A stretch of DNA of 64,000 nucleotides from Jeotgalibaca sp052266715 (GTDB lineage: Bacteria; Bacillota; Bacilli; Lactobacillales; Aerococcaceae): the NCBI GenBank assembly GCA_052266715.1, contig JBQPRB010000001.1. One strand, 5' to 3'. The notes under the pieces were generated by a model. It searched no databases. It had not been told where the DNA came from and worked only from the letters and a program-made list of their open reading frames with translations. Positions 7,615 through 16,211 of this stretch are shown here, piece after piece. Each line of letters begins with the position of its first letter. Position 1 is the first letter of the stretch. A program made the translations under genes and the position numbers.

Positions 7615-7654
7615 AAAAAGCAGCTAAAGCCCCTTTGGCCTTTAGCTGCTTTTT
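7615..7654. terminator. Terminator between the hydrolase and SDR genes
   Basis: AAAAAGCAGCTAAAG (7615-7629) pairs with CTTTAGCTGCTTTTT (7640-7654), with T-rich or A-rich feet in both directions. Confidence 0.85.
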
Positions 7655-7662
7655 GGTATTTA

Positions 7663-8403
7663 TTAAAGTGCTGCTGATCCACCGTCGATTGAAATGACCG
7701 AGCCATGGATGTAAGATGCTTCGTCACTCAACAGGAATGCGACCACGTTCGCCACTTCATGCGGTTGACCCAAACGCCCCATCGGAACACCTTCAGCCAT
7801 CGCTTTAATGGCTTCAGCCGGGAATGCTTTAACCATTGGCGTTTCGTTTGTGCCAGGGGCAATCGCATTGATACGGATATTGTCGCGACCGTATTCCCCT
7901 GCGATTGTTTTCGTCAAGCCGATAATCGCGTGTTTTGTAGCAGAATACACACCCAACGTCGGCATCCCTACTACACCACCCAGTGATGCGGTATTAACAA
8001 CGGACCCGCCACCCGTTTTCAACATTTCATTCACTACGTATTTCAACCCATAAAAGGCACCCTTCAAGTTCACGTTCACGATTGCATCGAATTCTTCTTC
8101 GGAACAATCCAATGTTCGCACACCTGAACCTGAAATACCCGCATTATTGAAAAACATATCTATTTTTCCGAAGCGCGCCATTGTCTCATTTACATAACGT
8201 TTCACATCTTCAAGTTTGCTGACATCTGCTTGCACGAAAATGGCTTCCCCGCCAACTTGCTGGCATAATTCTACCGTCTTATTTCCATTTTTTTCAGAAA
8301 TATCAACGACGCAAATATTTGCCCCTTTTTCTGCCAATTTAACTGCGGTTCCTTGACCGAAGCCACTCCCGCCACCTGTAATAATTGCTGTCTTCCCTTG
8401 CAT
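7663..8403 (-). CDS. SDR-family NAD(P)-dependent oxidoreductase
   Basis: Classical short-chain dehydrogenase/reductase, 246 residues. The cofactor loop is ITGGGSGFGQG (residues 9-19), followed by NNAG at the end of beta-4, the Ser in VVNTASLGG and the catalytic YSATK (Tyr-x-x-x-Lys). VVDIS after beta-2 (Asp) suggests NAD rather than NADP. It ends with the family motif VISIDGG. AAAGGAG lies upstream of the ATG. The substrate is unknown; such genes in lactic acid bacteria are often annotated as glucose 1-dehydrogenase or 3-oxoacyl reductase, which the sequence alone cannot support. It is monocistronic. Confidence 0.85.
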   Translation of the reverse strand: MQGKTAIITGGGSGFGQGTAVKLAEKGANICVVDISEKNGNKTVELCQQVGGEAIFVQADVSKLEDVKRYVNETMARFGKIDMFFNNAGISGSGVRTLDCSEEEFDAIVNVNLKGAFYGLKYVVNEMLKTGGGSVVNTASLGGVVGMPTLGVYSATKHAIIGLTKTIAGEYGRDNIRINAIAPGTNETPMVKAFPAEAIKAMAEGVPMGRLGQPHEVANVVAFLLSDEASYIHGSVISIDGGSAAL

Positions 8404-8484
8404 TTATCTCTCTCCTTTAAAAGTTAATGAAAAAGTTAACAAAGTTCTCTTTAATTATACCATTTAATATTTTTTATATAAGGG

Positions 8485-10230
8485 TTAAAACTTGTTAACA
8501 GCTTGTTTACTCATTCTTTTAAATGTTTTCAATTTAGATAAAGCAGCAGATAGTTCAACAGAACTTTCGTACTTATCTGTTTCATTATTCACAACCACGG
8601 CTGTTAAAGTTGAAAGCGGGAAACGACGGTTTACGCCAAACCTACTTTTAGCTTCTAGATAACCTTTTTGAATATCGTTATCGTTGTAAAATTTTAAAAC
8701 TGCAGCATCAAAGCGTTCGCAAATCTCCCTAAAATCTTCTTCGGTTCTATGGCCATAATAAATAACTATAAAATCATCACCACCTATATGACCGATGAAC
8801 TGATTAACCGGTACACATTCCCGTAAAATATCAGCTACTAAACTAATGACCAAATCCCCATTTTCGAAGCCATAGTAATCGTTATAGACTTTGAAGTTAT
8901 CAATATCGATATACGCTACCGTATAATCATAGTTATTCTTCACCAGATCATTCAGCCTTTGTTCAATCAAATTGTTGCCTGGCAAGCCCGTTAAAGGATT
9001 TAGCTGTTTGGCAGCAATGATTTCTATCTCACTTGATTTCTGTAACAACTTCTTCACTGTAACCGTACCTAAAAATTTTTCCCCACACGTCACCACGATA
9101 AAGTCGTACACATTTTCATTGATTCGGTTCATCGCCAATAATGACACATCACTAACCGCCATATCTTTATCCACCGTCAGGAAATCTTTATCCATCAGGG
9201 TTGAGATGGCTTTGTTTTGATGTAACGTGAAGCCATATCTCCCGCTTAACTTCAAAGCGAGTTTTTCACGAGTGATAATGCCGACTGGAATATTTTTTCC
9301 AATTACCGTTAGCCCAAAGGCAGCCGGATTATTTTTGATGCGGTGGTACACATCAATAACCTTTTCGTCCGGTGCCCCCGTCTCGGTCGTTTCACAAAGA
9401 AGCTTGATGGGTAAATGAAAAATACCATATTGATTCTGTTTTTGTTTGAGTTGATTTATTTCCTGGATAGCCTCAATTACCCCGGGGTTAATCTCTCTAG
9501 GTTCAGAATGCGGTTCCTGGATAAAAAATCCTTGTGCATAATTGACACCCAAATCGACAACCGTTTTGAGTTCTTCATAACTTTCAATTCCTTCAGCAAT
9601 CAGCTTGATATTAGAGGCACGCGAAAAAGCCACCAATCCTTTTACAATTGCATTTTTTATACCCTCTTGGTCGATATTACGGATGAGATGCATGTCAAGC
9701 TTCACAAAATGTGGTTGCACGTTGGCCACCCGGTTTAATCCTGAATACCCTGCCCCCATATCGTCTATCGCAATTTCAAATCCCATTTCTTTGAAATGAC
9801 GAATAGTCTCTTCATAATTCTCCATGCGTTCAATACAGCTGCGTTCCGTTATTTCAAAAATAATGGAACGAGGGGATATATTATATTGTTGCACATATTC
9901 CTCCGTAAAAGTCTCCTTAAAACGCGGGTCATTTACTGTATTTGGATTAATATTTATCAACAATTTCATATTAGAACCTGGCTTTAAAATGGAACGGGCA
10001 GCTTCCAGAGCTCTCCTATGACATAACCTTTCTAATTCTTGAACGCGGTCAAATTCGATAGCTGTCAAACACAATTGCTCGATCGAATCAAATTCGCTTT
10101 CACCCACAATTCTACTTAAAGCTTCATATCCCAAAATCCGGCCACTTTTAAGTGAAACCACCGTTTGAAAAACCGGAGTAATACGTTTGTTTATAAGAAT
10201 ATCTTCCAACGATTCCAATCGTTTGTCCAT
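8485..10230 (-). CDS. EAL-CBS-GGDEF cyclic di-GMP turnover protein
   Basis: A 581-residue soluble protein with three parts. An EAL phosphodiesterase domain covers about residues 10-245, with GYEALSR, EITERS, IDDMGAGYSGL, KLD and IAEGIES. A CBS pair spans about 270-400. A GGDEF-type cyclase domain covers about 410-580 with AYIDIDNFKVYNDYYGFENG. EAL metal and substrate residues look intact. The cyclase signature reads GGDDF, with Asp in place of the catalytic Glu, and no RxxD inhibitory site sits five residues before it, so cyclase activity is doubtful. The architecture suggests a nucleotide-sensed phosphodiesterase. The ATG at 10230 was chosen because AGGAG lies 7 bases upstream; an ATG 8 codons earlier has no ribosome site. 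A second c-di-GMP gene lies at 37462-38424. Confidence 0.88.
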   Translation of the reverse strand: MDKRLESLEDILINKRITPVFQTVVSLKSGRILGYEALSRIVGESEFDSIEQLCLTAIEFDRVQELERLCHRRALEAARSILKPGSNMKLLININPNTVNDPRFKETFTEEYVQQYNISPRSIIFEITERSCIERMENYEETIRHFKEMGFEIAIDDMGAGYSGLNRVANVQPHFVKLDMHLIRNIDQEGIKNAIVKGLVAFSRASNIKLIAEGIESYEELKTVVDLGVNYAQGFFIQEPHSEPREINPGVIEAIQEINQLKQKQNQYGIFHLPIKLLCETTETGAPDEKVIDVYHRIKNNPAAFGLTVIGKNIPVGIITREKLALKLSGRYGFTLHQNKAISTLMDKDFLTVDKDMAVSDVSLLAMNRINENVYDFIVVTCGEKFLGTVTVKKLLQKSSEIEIIAAKQLNPLTGLPGNNLIEQRLNDLVKNNYDYTVAYIDIDNFKVYNDYYGFENGDLVISLVADILRECVPVNQFIGHIGGDDFIVIYYGHRTEEDFREICERFDAAVLKFYNDNDIQKGYLEAKSRFGVNRRFPLSTLTAVVVNNETDKYESSVELSAALSKLKTFKRMSKQAVNKF

Positions 10231-10328
10231 AGTACAGCTCCTGATGTATGTCATTTTCTATTCATTTGATGCCTACCCAAATCCTCATCTCATTATAATA
10301 TAGTTATTCAAAAATTCATCAAAAAAAT

Positions 10329-10356
10329 AGACTAAGGTGAAAATTCACCTTAGTCT
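10329..10356 (-). terminator. Terminator of the rhodanese/CoADR operon
   Basis: AGACTAAGGTGAA (10329-10341) pairs with TTCACCTTAGTCT (10344-10356), and the minus strand continues into a T run at 10327-10321. Confidence 0.8.
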
Positions 10357-10362
10357 TCTTAT

Positions 10363-10659
10363 TTATTCTAGTTGTCCCATCCAGCTGCCCGTTCCACCCA
10401 TAACATTGGTTACTTTGTAGCCTTGATTCGAAAGGAATTGTGCTGCCATCGCTGAGCGTGAGCCAGATTGACAAATGACGAAATAATCCGTGTTTTTATC
10501 CAATTCTGTGTAAGTTGCTCCCAAATCGCTTAACGGCATACTTTTCGCACCTGGAACGTGTCCTCGTGCATACTCATCCGATTCCCGTACATCGATAATT
10601 GGTAATTGATTTCTTTTTGCTTCCTGATAAAATTCAGGCATTCCGCTTGATTTATACAT
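10363..10659 (-). CDS. Single-domain rhodanese sulfurtransferase
   Basis: A 98-residue single rhodanese domain that carries sulfane sulfur as a Cys persulfide. It shows IDVRESDEYARGHVPGA in the N-terminal half and the active-site loop VICQSGSRSAMAA, where Cys is the carrier. There is no signal peptide, so it is cytosolic. It is the last gene of a three-gene operon and overlaps the end of the CoA-disulfide reductase gene by 8 bp, which implies translational coupling. It is controlled through the CstR-type operator at 12654-12671. Likely role: passing sulfur from or to the CoADR-rhodanese fusion during persulfide detoxification. Confidence 0.9.
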   Translation of the reverse strand: MYKSSGMPEFYQEAKRNQLPIIDVRESDEYARGHVPGAKSMPLSDLGATYTELDKNTDYFVICQSGSRSAMAAQFLSNQGYKVTNVMGGTGSWMGQLE

Positions 10660-12307
10660 ATTCTAACTCCTCCGGTCTAACTGTTTTATAAAGTGCAAAA
10701 GCACCATCCAAGTTTTGTGATTTTATGCCAGCTTGTTTCAACTGACGTTCTGCAATATAGCTCCGTTGGCCACTGTGGCAACTCACGATATATTCTTTTG
10801 ACGGGTCCAGTTCCCCGATACGTCCACGTAATTCATTCAATGGAATGTTCAATGAATGAGGGAATTTACCGTTTGATAATTCACTTTCAGAGCGGACATC
10901 CAAAAAGATTTTTCCTTTCGCCAATTCATCATTCAATTCGTGCCATTGAATCGAATCGCTCAAGCCTTCTGCCACATTCATGGCCGCATAACCGATCATA
11001 TTAACCGGATCTTTGGCTGCACCGAATGGTGGTGCGTAAGTGAATTCCAATTCCGGTAAATCAAAGATAGTTAAGTTACCCTTGATGGCTGTTGCCAAAA
11101 TATCAATTCGTTTGTCTACGCCTTTTTCCCCAATCCCTTGTGCACCGTAAATCTCACCTGTTTTTGGATTAAAAATCAGTTTCAAAACAACATCCGTTGC
11201 GCCTGGATAGTAGCTAGCGTGGTCCTTACCGGAAGTGTGAACAACTGCAACATCCAAACCTGCATTACGGGCAACGCGTTCGCTTAAACCAGTTGACGCA
11301 GCCGAAAGGTCAAAGACCCTTACTATGGCTGTTCCGATGCTACCTTTATTAGTGCGATTCATGCCGGCAATAACGTCAGCTACTTGTCTCCCTTGACGGT
11401 TAGCTGGTGATGCCAACGAAATCAAAGCATCCTCGCCGGTAATTTGTTGTTTCACGACAATTGCATCCCCGACTGCATAAATATTAGGATTACTTGTTTG
11501 ATAATGTTCGTTGACAACAAGCCCACCGCGGAATCCAAGTTCCAAACCTGCTTCTTGCGCCATTCTTGTTTCAGGTTTGACGCCTACTGAAAGAATTGTC
11601 AAATCGCTTGTCAGAGTGCTGCCATCTTCCAAAATAATGGTGCGGCCTGCATCCTCAAAAGAAGTAGCAGATTGCCCGGTGATGACTTTAACACCGTTTT
11701 TTTCCAATTCCTTGGTAACAAAAGCTGCCATTTCTTCATCCAGTGGCGGCAACACGTGCGGTGCTTTTTCAACGATAGTCACATCCAGACCACGGGCATG
11801 TAGGTTTTCTGCCATTTCCAAACCAATGAAACCAGCTCCAATAACAACGGCCTCTTTTGCCGCCACTTCTTCCAATTGCTTCATGATTGCATCCAAATCC
11901 GGTACATTCCTTAAACTAAATACATTAGTCGCTTCGTCCAAACCGTTCATTGGCGGCACGAATGGGGTTGCACCCGGTGAAAGGATCAATTTATCAAAGG
12001 ATTCTGTGAACGTGCCTTCTTGATTTTTAACGGTTACGGTTTGGTTCTCAGAATCAACCGCTAATACTTCATGATAAGGGCGAACATCCAGGTTAAAACG
12101 TGCACGAAGTGATTCGGGTGTTTGAACCAATAGTTGGTCACGTTCACTGATTTCCCCCGATACATAATATGGTAGTCCACAGTTAGCAAAAGACACATAA
12201 GGCCCTTTTTCAAAAATAATGATTTCTGCATCTTCCATTAAACGTCTCAAACGTGTCGCTGCAGACATTCCGCCCGCCACGCCGCCAACAATTACAATTT
12301 TTGTCAT
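10652..12307 (-). CDS. cdr: CoA-disulfide reductase/persulfide reductase with C-terminal rhodanese domain
   Basis: A 551-residue flavoprotein. Residues 1-450 form a two-dinucleotide-fold pyridine nucleotide-disulfide oxidoreductase with IVGGVAGGMSAATRLRR for FAD, the single redox Cys in FANCGLPYYVSG near residue 43, AVVIGAGFIGLEMAENL for NAD(P)H, and YAVGDA. Residues about 460-551 are a rhodanese with Cys in VSCHSGQRS. This is the CoADR-RHD/Npsr architecture, which reduces CoA persulfides and disulfides. It lies between two rhodanese genes, starts 2 bp after the upstream stop, and has GGAGG inside that gene's end. The divergent CstR-type gene and operators indicate induction by sulfane sulfur. 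The gene name follows the family and could vary. Confidence 0.92.
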   Translation of the reverse strand: MTKIVIVGGVAGGMSAATRLRRLMEDAEIIIFEKGPYVSFANCGLPYYVSGEISERDQLLVQTPESLRARFNLDVRPYHEVLAVDSENQTVTVKNQEGTFTESFDKLILSPGATPFVPPMNGLDEATNVFSLRNVPDLDAIMKQLEEVAAKEAVVIGAGFIGLEMAENLHARGLDVTIVEKAPHVLPPLDEEMAAFVTKELEKNGVKVITGQSATSFEDAGRTIILEDGSTLTSDLTILSVGVKPETRMAQEAGLELGFRGGLVVNEHYQTSNPNIYAVGDAIVVKQQITGEDALISLASPANRQGRQVADVIAGMNRTNKGSIGTAIVRVFDLSAASTGLSERVARNAGLDVAVVHTSGKDHASYYPGATDVVLKLIFNPKTGEIYGAQGIGEKGVDKRIDILATAIKGNLTIFDLPELEFTYAPPFGAAKDPVNMIGYAAMNVAEGLSDSIQWHELNDELAKGKIFLDVRSESELSNGKFPHSLNIPLNELRGRIGELDPSKEYIVSCHSGQRSYIAERQLKQAGIKSQNLDGAFALYKTVRPEELEYV

Positions 12308-12309
12308 TT

Positions 12310-12633
12310 TTATTTTCCTCCTCTAATTTTTCCTGACCATTGATTCATACCGCCACGTACATTGGTTACATCATAGCCTTTTTTCTTTAGTGCTGAAGCC
12401 GCCCTTTGGCTGCGTGCACCCGATTGGCAAATCACATATACAGGTTTCTCTTTTTTGCCAGAATAGGTACTAATTTTATCTAAAGGGACATTTTTTGCTT
12501 TTGCAATATGCCCTGACCGGTATTCCCCGGTTGTGCGAACGTCAAGCAATTCGATATTTTCGGTTAGCTTCTGTTCTAGTTGTGTGGTTGAAATACTCTG
12601 GATTCGATTAAAAAGTCCAAACATGATTATCAT
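12310..12633 (-). CDS. Rhodanese-like sulfurtransferase, first gene of the sulfur operon
   Basis: 107 residues with a hydrophobic start and one rhodanese domain. It has LLDVRTTGEYRSGHI, DKISTYSGKKEKPVYVICQSGARSQRAA (active Cys in CQSGARS) and a C-terminal NVRGGMNQW motif. The first ATG is only 3 bases from GGAGG. A second ATG three codons later is 12 bases away, so the true start is uncertain by 9 bases. It heads the operon leading into the CoADR and second rhodanese genes. Its promoter (TTGACA/TTTAAT at 12699-12671 on the minus strand) is overlapped by a CsoR/CstR operator. Confidence 0.88.
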   Translation of the reverse strand: MIIMFGLFNRIQSISTTQLEQKLTENIELLDVRTTGEYRSGHIAKAKNVPLDKISTYSGKKEKPVYVICQSGARSQRAASALKKKGYDVTNVRGGMNQWSGKIRGGK

Positions 12634-12653
12634 TAACCTCCGCTTATTCGAAA

Positions 12654-12671
12654 TATACCTTACGGGGTATA
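12654..12671. promoter_or_regulatory. CstR/CsoR-type operator, sulfur operon side
   Basis: Inverted repeat TATACC-TTACGG-GGTATA. On the minus strand it lies just downstream of, and abuts, the -10 (TTTAAT, 12676-12671) of a TTGACA-17 bp-TTTAAT promoter. C/G-rich dyads ending in TATACC/GGTATA are typical of CsoR/CstR binding sites. A near-identical dyad is at 12733-12751 and another at 33773-33788. Confidence 0.8.
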
Positions 12672-12699
12672 TTAAATACTATATGTGATTGTTTGTCAA
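12671..12699 (-). promoter_or_regulatory. Promoter of the rhodanese-CoADR operon
   Basis: Minus-strand TTGACA (12699-12694), 17 bp spacer, TTTAAT (12676-12671). Transcription starts within or just after the operator dyad. Confidence 0.65.
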
Positions 12700-12724
12700 C
12701 AACATTGTCTCGCATTTTATCACC

Positions 12725-12753
12725 TTGACATCTATACCCATACCCGGTATATT
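12725..12753 (+). promoter_or_regulatory. cstR promoter with embedded operator
   Basis: TTGACA (12725-12730), 17 bp spacer and TATATT (12748-12753). The second dyad TATACC-CATACCC-GGTATA (12733-12751) fills the spacer and enters the -10, so the repressor should shut off its own gene. Confidence 0.8.
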
Positions 12754-12786
12754 ATTCATGAAATAAATACAGAAAGGATTCTTGCT

Positions 12787-13047
12787 ATGGAAATTGATAA
12801 TAAAAATTTGTTGAACCGCTTGAAACGGACCGAGGGCCAAATCAGGGGTATCCAAAGAATGATCGAAGAAGACAAAGAATGTATTGATATCATAACGCAA
12901 CTTAGTGCCGTTCGTTCCAGTGTGGACCGCGTGATGGGCCTGATTGTAGCTGAAAACTTAAAAGCTTGTTTGGAAAATCCTGAAAAAAATTCTGAAGAAC
13001 AATCCAAAAAATTGGAACAAGCTATTAATATGATCATCAAAAAATAG
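12787..13047 (+). CDS. cstR: CsoR-family persulfide-sensing repressor (CstR-like)
   Basis: An 86-residue DUF156 four-helix repressor with the family motifs LLNRLKRTEGQIRGIQRMIE and CIDIITQLSAVRSSVDRVMG. Two Cys are present, C32 and C61, at the positions of the CsoR pair. The two His ligands needed for Cu(I) in CsoR are absent (the helix reads MGLIVAENLKAC). That pattern marks CstR, which senses sulfane sulfur by forming Cys-S(n)-Cys links. The start at 12787 has AAAGGA upstream and restores the normal family length. It is divergent from the rhodanese-CoADR operon, with one operator before each gene and a third before the fusion gene at 33874. Confidence 0.88.
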   Translation: MEIDNKNLLNRLKRTEGQIRGIQRMIEEDKECIDIITQLSAVRSSVDRVMGLIVAENLKACLENPEKNSEEQSKKLEQAINMIIKK

Positions 13048-13079
13048 GACAACCACCCAGTGTGGCTGTCCTATTTTCT
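13041..13079 (+). terminator. cstR terminator
   Basis: AAAATAGGACAACCAC pairs with GTGGCTGTCCTATTTT (to 13077), overlapping the stop codon and followed by T-rich sequence. Confidence 0.8.
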
Positions 13080-13104
13080 TTTTATCTAGTACCCTTTTCC
13101 AAAG

Positions 13105-13193
13105 CCGGAATTAAAATCACGATTTCAAACTTCTAGTTCCGACTTTATGAAAAACTCGGAACTAGAACTTCATTTCCGGCACCCTAGTTCCTA
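13105..13193. repeat. Periodic hairpin array A4: 2 units, offset 51 bp
   Basis: Left arms GGAATTA (13107) and GGAACTA (13158), and right arms TAGTTCC (13134) and TAGTTCC (13185), are both displaced by exactly 51 bp. The loops differ. It lies between convergent cstR and opuAB and is the shortest array with this geometry. Confidence 0.65.
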
Positions 13194-13221
13194 GTCAGCT
13201 GTTCTCTCCTTTTGAAACCAA

Positions 13222-13251
13222 ATAAAAAACCGCACAAATTTCTCTGTGCGG
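13222..13251 (-). terminator. opuA operon terminator
   Basis: CCGCACA and TGTGCGG arms (13230-13251), followed on the minus strand by a T run. Confidence 0.85.
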
Positions 13252-13262
13252 CAATAATTTTT

Positions 13263-14981
13263 CTATTTAAGCCAACTTTCGACTTTTTCCGGATTCGCTT
13301 CGATCCAGTTGCGGGCAGCCGTTTCCGGATCCACTCCTTCACTTAACTCGAACATTACACTTTGCATGTCTTCAAGCGACCAATTGAAATTATCCAAAAC
13401 TTGGTACACTTCTGGCATATCTTCTTCTAGACCTTGACGAGCCAATGACACAATCGATTCTTCATCGCCCATCGTATTTTCTGGATCTTCCAGCATTTTC
13501 AAGTCATAGCGCTCAAACATCCAGTGTGGCGTCCAACCCGTAATGACAATTTCTTCCTGATTCGCAATCGCTTGACCCAATTCAACCGTCATCGCACCCG
13601 TAGATGACGTCTTTTGCGTCCAATCACTCATATTAGGATACGTTTCAAGCAAATTCTCCGTCAACCCGGTAATACCCGCTCCTGGTTCAATTCCGGTTAT
13701 GACTTGACCTGCTTCATTTGATAAATCAGCGATCGAATCCACATCCATATAGGCAGGAACGGTGATGCCATTTTGTGCACCGGTTAAGTTTGGCCCTAAA
13801 TCCACAACCTTATCCGCATATTTCTCATAAATGGCACCCTGTGTCACAGGTAACCACGGTGAAACCGTACCATCCGCTTCACCATTCGCAACGGAACTGA
13901 ACATAACAGCCACATCCAAATAACTGATGTTTACGTTATAGCCCAAATCCTCCAACACTGCCTTCACAACGTTTGCCGAAGCAATTTCACTATCCCATTG
14001 CACACTACTCAACGTTACATCGCGACTCGTATCTTTGGAAAAAGTATAGTACACCGTACCACCTATCAGCATAACGACAGCCACAACTGCTCCGATGATA
14101 CTGTTGCGTTTACGTTTCTTGGCTTCTTGTGGCGTTTTGCTATTTTGTGGTTGGTTCAAGTTTTGCGTAATACGGTCGATGATAATGGCCAGTATTACGA
14201 GCGATACCCCACTGACGAAACCATTTCCGATTTCGGCACGTTGCAAGGCTGACAATACCCCTTCTCCAAGTCCCGGTGCTCCGATCATTGAAGCCGTCAC
14301 AACCATGGAAAGAGCGAGCATTGTTGTTTGGTTAATACCAGCAAAAATTGTTTGTTTTGCTAAAGGTAATTCCAACTTGAATAATTTTTGCCAACCCGTG
14401 CTCCCGAATGATTCGGCTGCTTCACGTAAATCTTCCGGTACTTGCTTGATTCCCAAATTCGTAAAACGAACAGTCGGTGGTAAGGCAAATATAACAGAGG
14501 CGAATACCCCTGGCACCATTCCGATACCGAAGAATGCTACGGCTGGAATCAAATACACAAATGAAGGCATGGTTTGCATGAAGTCCAAAATCGGCGTAAT
14601 GATTTTATTGGCAACTGAACTCTTTGCCATCAAAATACCCAGTGGAATCCCAATCACAATCGAAATCAAACTTGCAACGATAACTAAAGTGACAGTGTTC
14701 ATCAAGTTTATCCAAAGGCCCTGATTATAAATAAATAATAAACCAAGGAATGTAAAAATTGACAATCCTAATTTTTTTCTTGAAATAAAATACATCAAAA
14801 GAGACAGTAAGGGAATGAATACAAGTGGCGGAACCAGCAATAACATGCCCGTCATACTCGTCATCAACGTTTCTCCAACCGTTTGCATGAAACCAAACAG
14901 TCCTGAGAAAGCAGATGTCATCCAACGCGTCAGCTCATCAATCCATTGTGCTACAGGTAATGCTTGTCTTAAAAAATCCAT
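13263..14981 (-). CDS. opuAB: Glycine betaine ABC transporter, permease fused to substrate-binding domain
   Basis: A 572-residue fusion of a BPD-type permease and an OpuAC-type binding domain, as in the OpuA/BusA systems of Lactococcus. Residues about 1-300 hold the membrane helices and the EAA-type loop (EDLREAAESFGSTGWQKLFKLELP). After a further helix (SIIGAVVAVVMLIGGTVYYT) residues about 320-572 form the extracytoplasmic betaine-binding domain, with tryptophans such as WDSEI, SPWLPVTQGA and TGWTPHWMF for the cation box. It imports compatible solutes under osmotic stress. It starts one base after opuAA stops. Upstream control is through the BusR operator. Confidence 0.93.
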   Translation of the reverse strand: MDFLRQALPVAQWIDELTRWMTSAFSGLFGFMQTVGETLMTSMTGMLLLVPPLVFIPLLSLLMYFISRKKLGLSIFTFLGLLFIYNQGLWINLMNTVTLVIVASLISIVIGIPLGILMAKSSVANKIITPILDFMQTMPSFVYLIPAVAFFGIGMVPGVFASVIFALPPTVRFTNLGIKQVPEDLREAAESFGSTGWQKLFKLELPLAKQTIFAGINQTTMLALSMVVTASMIGAPGLGEGVLSALQRAEIGNGFVSGVSLVILAIIIDRITQNLNQPQNSKTPQEAKKRKRNSIIGAVVAVVMLIGGTVYYTFSKDTSRDVTLSSVQWDSEIASANVVKAVLEDLGYNVNISYLDVAVMFSSVANGEADGTVSPWLPVTQGAIYEKYADKVVDLGPNLTGAQNGITVPAYMDVDSIADLSNEAGQVITGIEPGAGITGLTENLLETYPNMSDWTQKTSSTGAMTVELGQAIANQEEIVITGWTPHWMFERYDLKMLEDPENTMGDEESIVSLARQGLEEDMPEVYQVLDNFNWSLEDMQSVMFELSEGVDPETAARNWIEANPEKVESWLK

Positions 14982-14982
14982 A

Positions 14983-16170
14983 TTAGTTATTCACCCCACT
15001 CGTTTTTGCCAATGCATCGATAATTGTTCCGCGACGAATAATGCCAAGGAGACGATTATTATCCACTACCGCAATCGGTGCCGGTGAATCATTCATGATT
15101 TCAAACAAGTCTGCTACCAGTGTATCTGGAGCTACCCGGGTCACATTAGTATCAATGATTTCCAGCGGGGATGTGTTATTACGGCGCGCATCCACCAAAC
15201 GTTCAGCTGGAATATAGCCCAACAATTCACGTTTTTTATTGATTGCCATAACCAAACTGGTTTTTTCATGACGAATTTCATTCAAGATGACATTTGGTCC
15301 TTTATTTTCAACGACTGATGCAATCGCTGGAATCATGATATTGGCTGCTGTCAATACTTTTGAACGGTCTACTTCTTCAACGAATTCACGCACATACTCG
15401 TTAGCTGGATTGGTCAAAATCTCTTCCCCTGTTCCAATCTGCACGATTTCGCCATCTTTCATGATTGCGATCCGGTCGCCAATACGCAAGGCTTCGTTCA
15501 AGTCATGGGTAATAAAAATAATCGTTTTTTGAACGGTATTTTGCAGTTCAATCAATTCATCCTGCATTTCCCGACGAATCAATGGATCCAATGCCGAGAA
15601 GGCCTCATCCATCAACAAGATTTCTGGATCATTGGCCAAAGCTCTGGCCAAGCCTACCCGTTGCTGCATCCCACCAGAAAGTTGGTTGGGATATTGGTCC
15701 TTGAATGAAAGCAATCCTGAGTTTTCCAAAGCTTTTTCCGCACGCTTACGGCGCTCATCTTTATCGACATCCCGTACTTCCAAACCGAATTCGGTATTTT
15801 CTAGAATTGTACGATGTGGGAATAAGGCGAAATTTTGGAAAACCATATTGATTTTCTCACGTCTCACTTGACGCAATCCTTCGCTATCTAATTCTGCAAT
15901 GTTTTCACCATCTATATAAATGGCACCCGATGTTGGCTCAATCAAACGATTCAACAAACGAATCAAAGTCGATTTCCCACTTCCGGACAAGCCCATAATA
16001 ACGAACAATTCATTCTCATTGATTTCTAGGTTAACGTTATTGACACCCACAGTTGCGCCTGTTTTCTCTAAAATCTTTGTTTTAGGTTCGTTATTTTTCA
16101 CCATTTCCAAAGCTTGTTTTGTTTTCCTGCCAAAAATTTTGGTTAAGTTTTCTACTTTTAACTTCGTCAA
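14983..16170 (-). CDS. opuAA: Glycine betaine ABC transporter, ATP-binding subunit with CBS domains
   Basis: A 395-residue ATPase of the OpuAA/ProV family. Walker A is GLSGSGKST, the signature is QLSGGMQQRVGLARAL, Walker B is ILLMDEAFSALDP, and the switch is FITHD. A tandem CBS module at about 275-395 is the ionic-strength sensor in OpuA homologues. The start is a TTG at 16170 with AAGGAG 11 bases upstream, a rather long spacing. The promoter and BusR operator lie in the 112 bp gap after busR, so opuAA-opuAB forms an operon that osmotic stress and c-di-AMP level should control. Confidence 0.93.
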   Translation of the reverse strand: MTKLKVENLTKIFGRKTKQALEMVKNNEPKTKILEKTGATVGVNNVNLEINENELFVIMGLSGSGKSTLIRLLNRLIEPTSGAIYIDGENIAELDSEGLRQVRREKINMVFQNFALFPHRTILENTEFGLEVRDVDKDERRKRAEKALENSGLLSFKDQYPNQLSGGMQQRVGLARALANDPEILLMDEAFSALDPLIRREMQDELIELQNTVQKTIIFITHDLNEALRIGDRIAIMKDGEIVQIGTGEEILTNPANEYVREFVEEVDRSKVLTAANIMIPAIASVVENKGPNVILNEIRHEKTSLVMAINKKRELLGYIPAERLVDARRNNTSPLEIIDTNVTRVAPDTLVADLFEIMNDSPAPIAVVDNNRLLGIIRRGTIIDALAKTSGVNN

Positions 16171-16211
16171 AATCTCTCACACTCCTTTAGTTGAATTTTA
16201 CATTTTCTGAA

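Noticed and set aside
9415..9738. 107-residue plus-strand frame inside the EAL-CBS-GGDEF gene
   Set aside because: It is antisense to conserved EAL motifs and has no ribosome site or recognisable domain.
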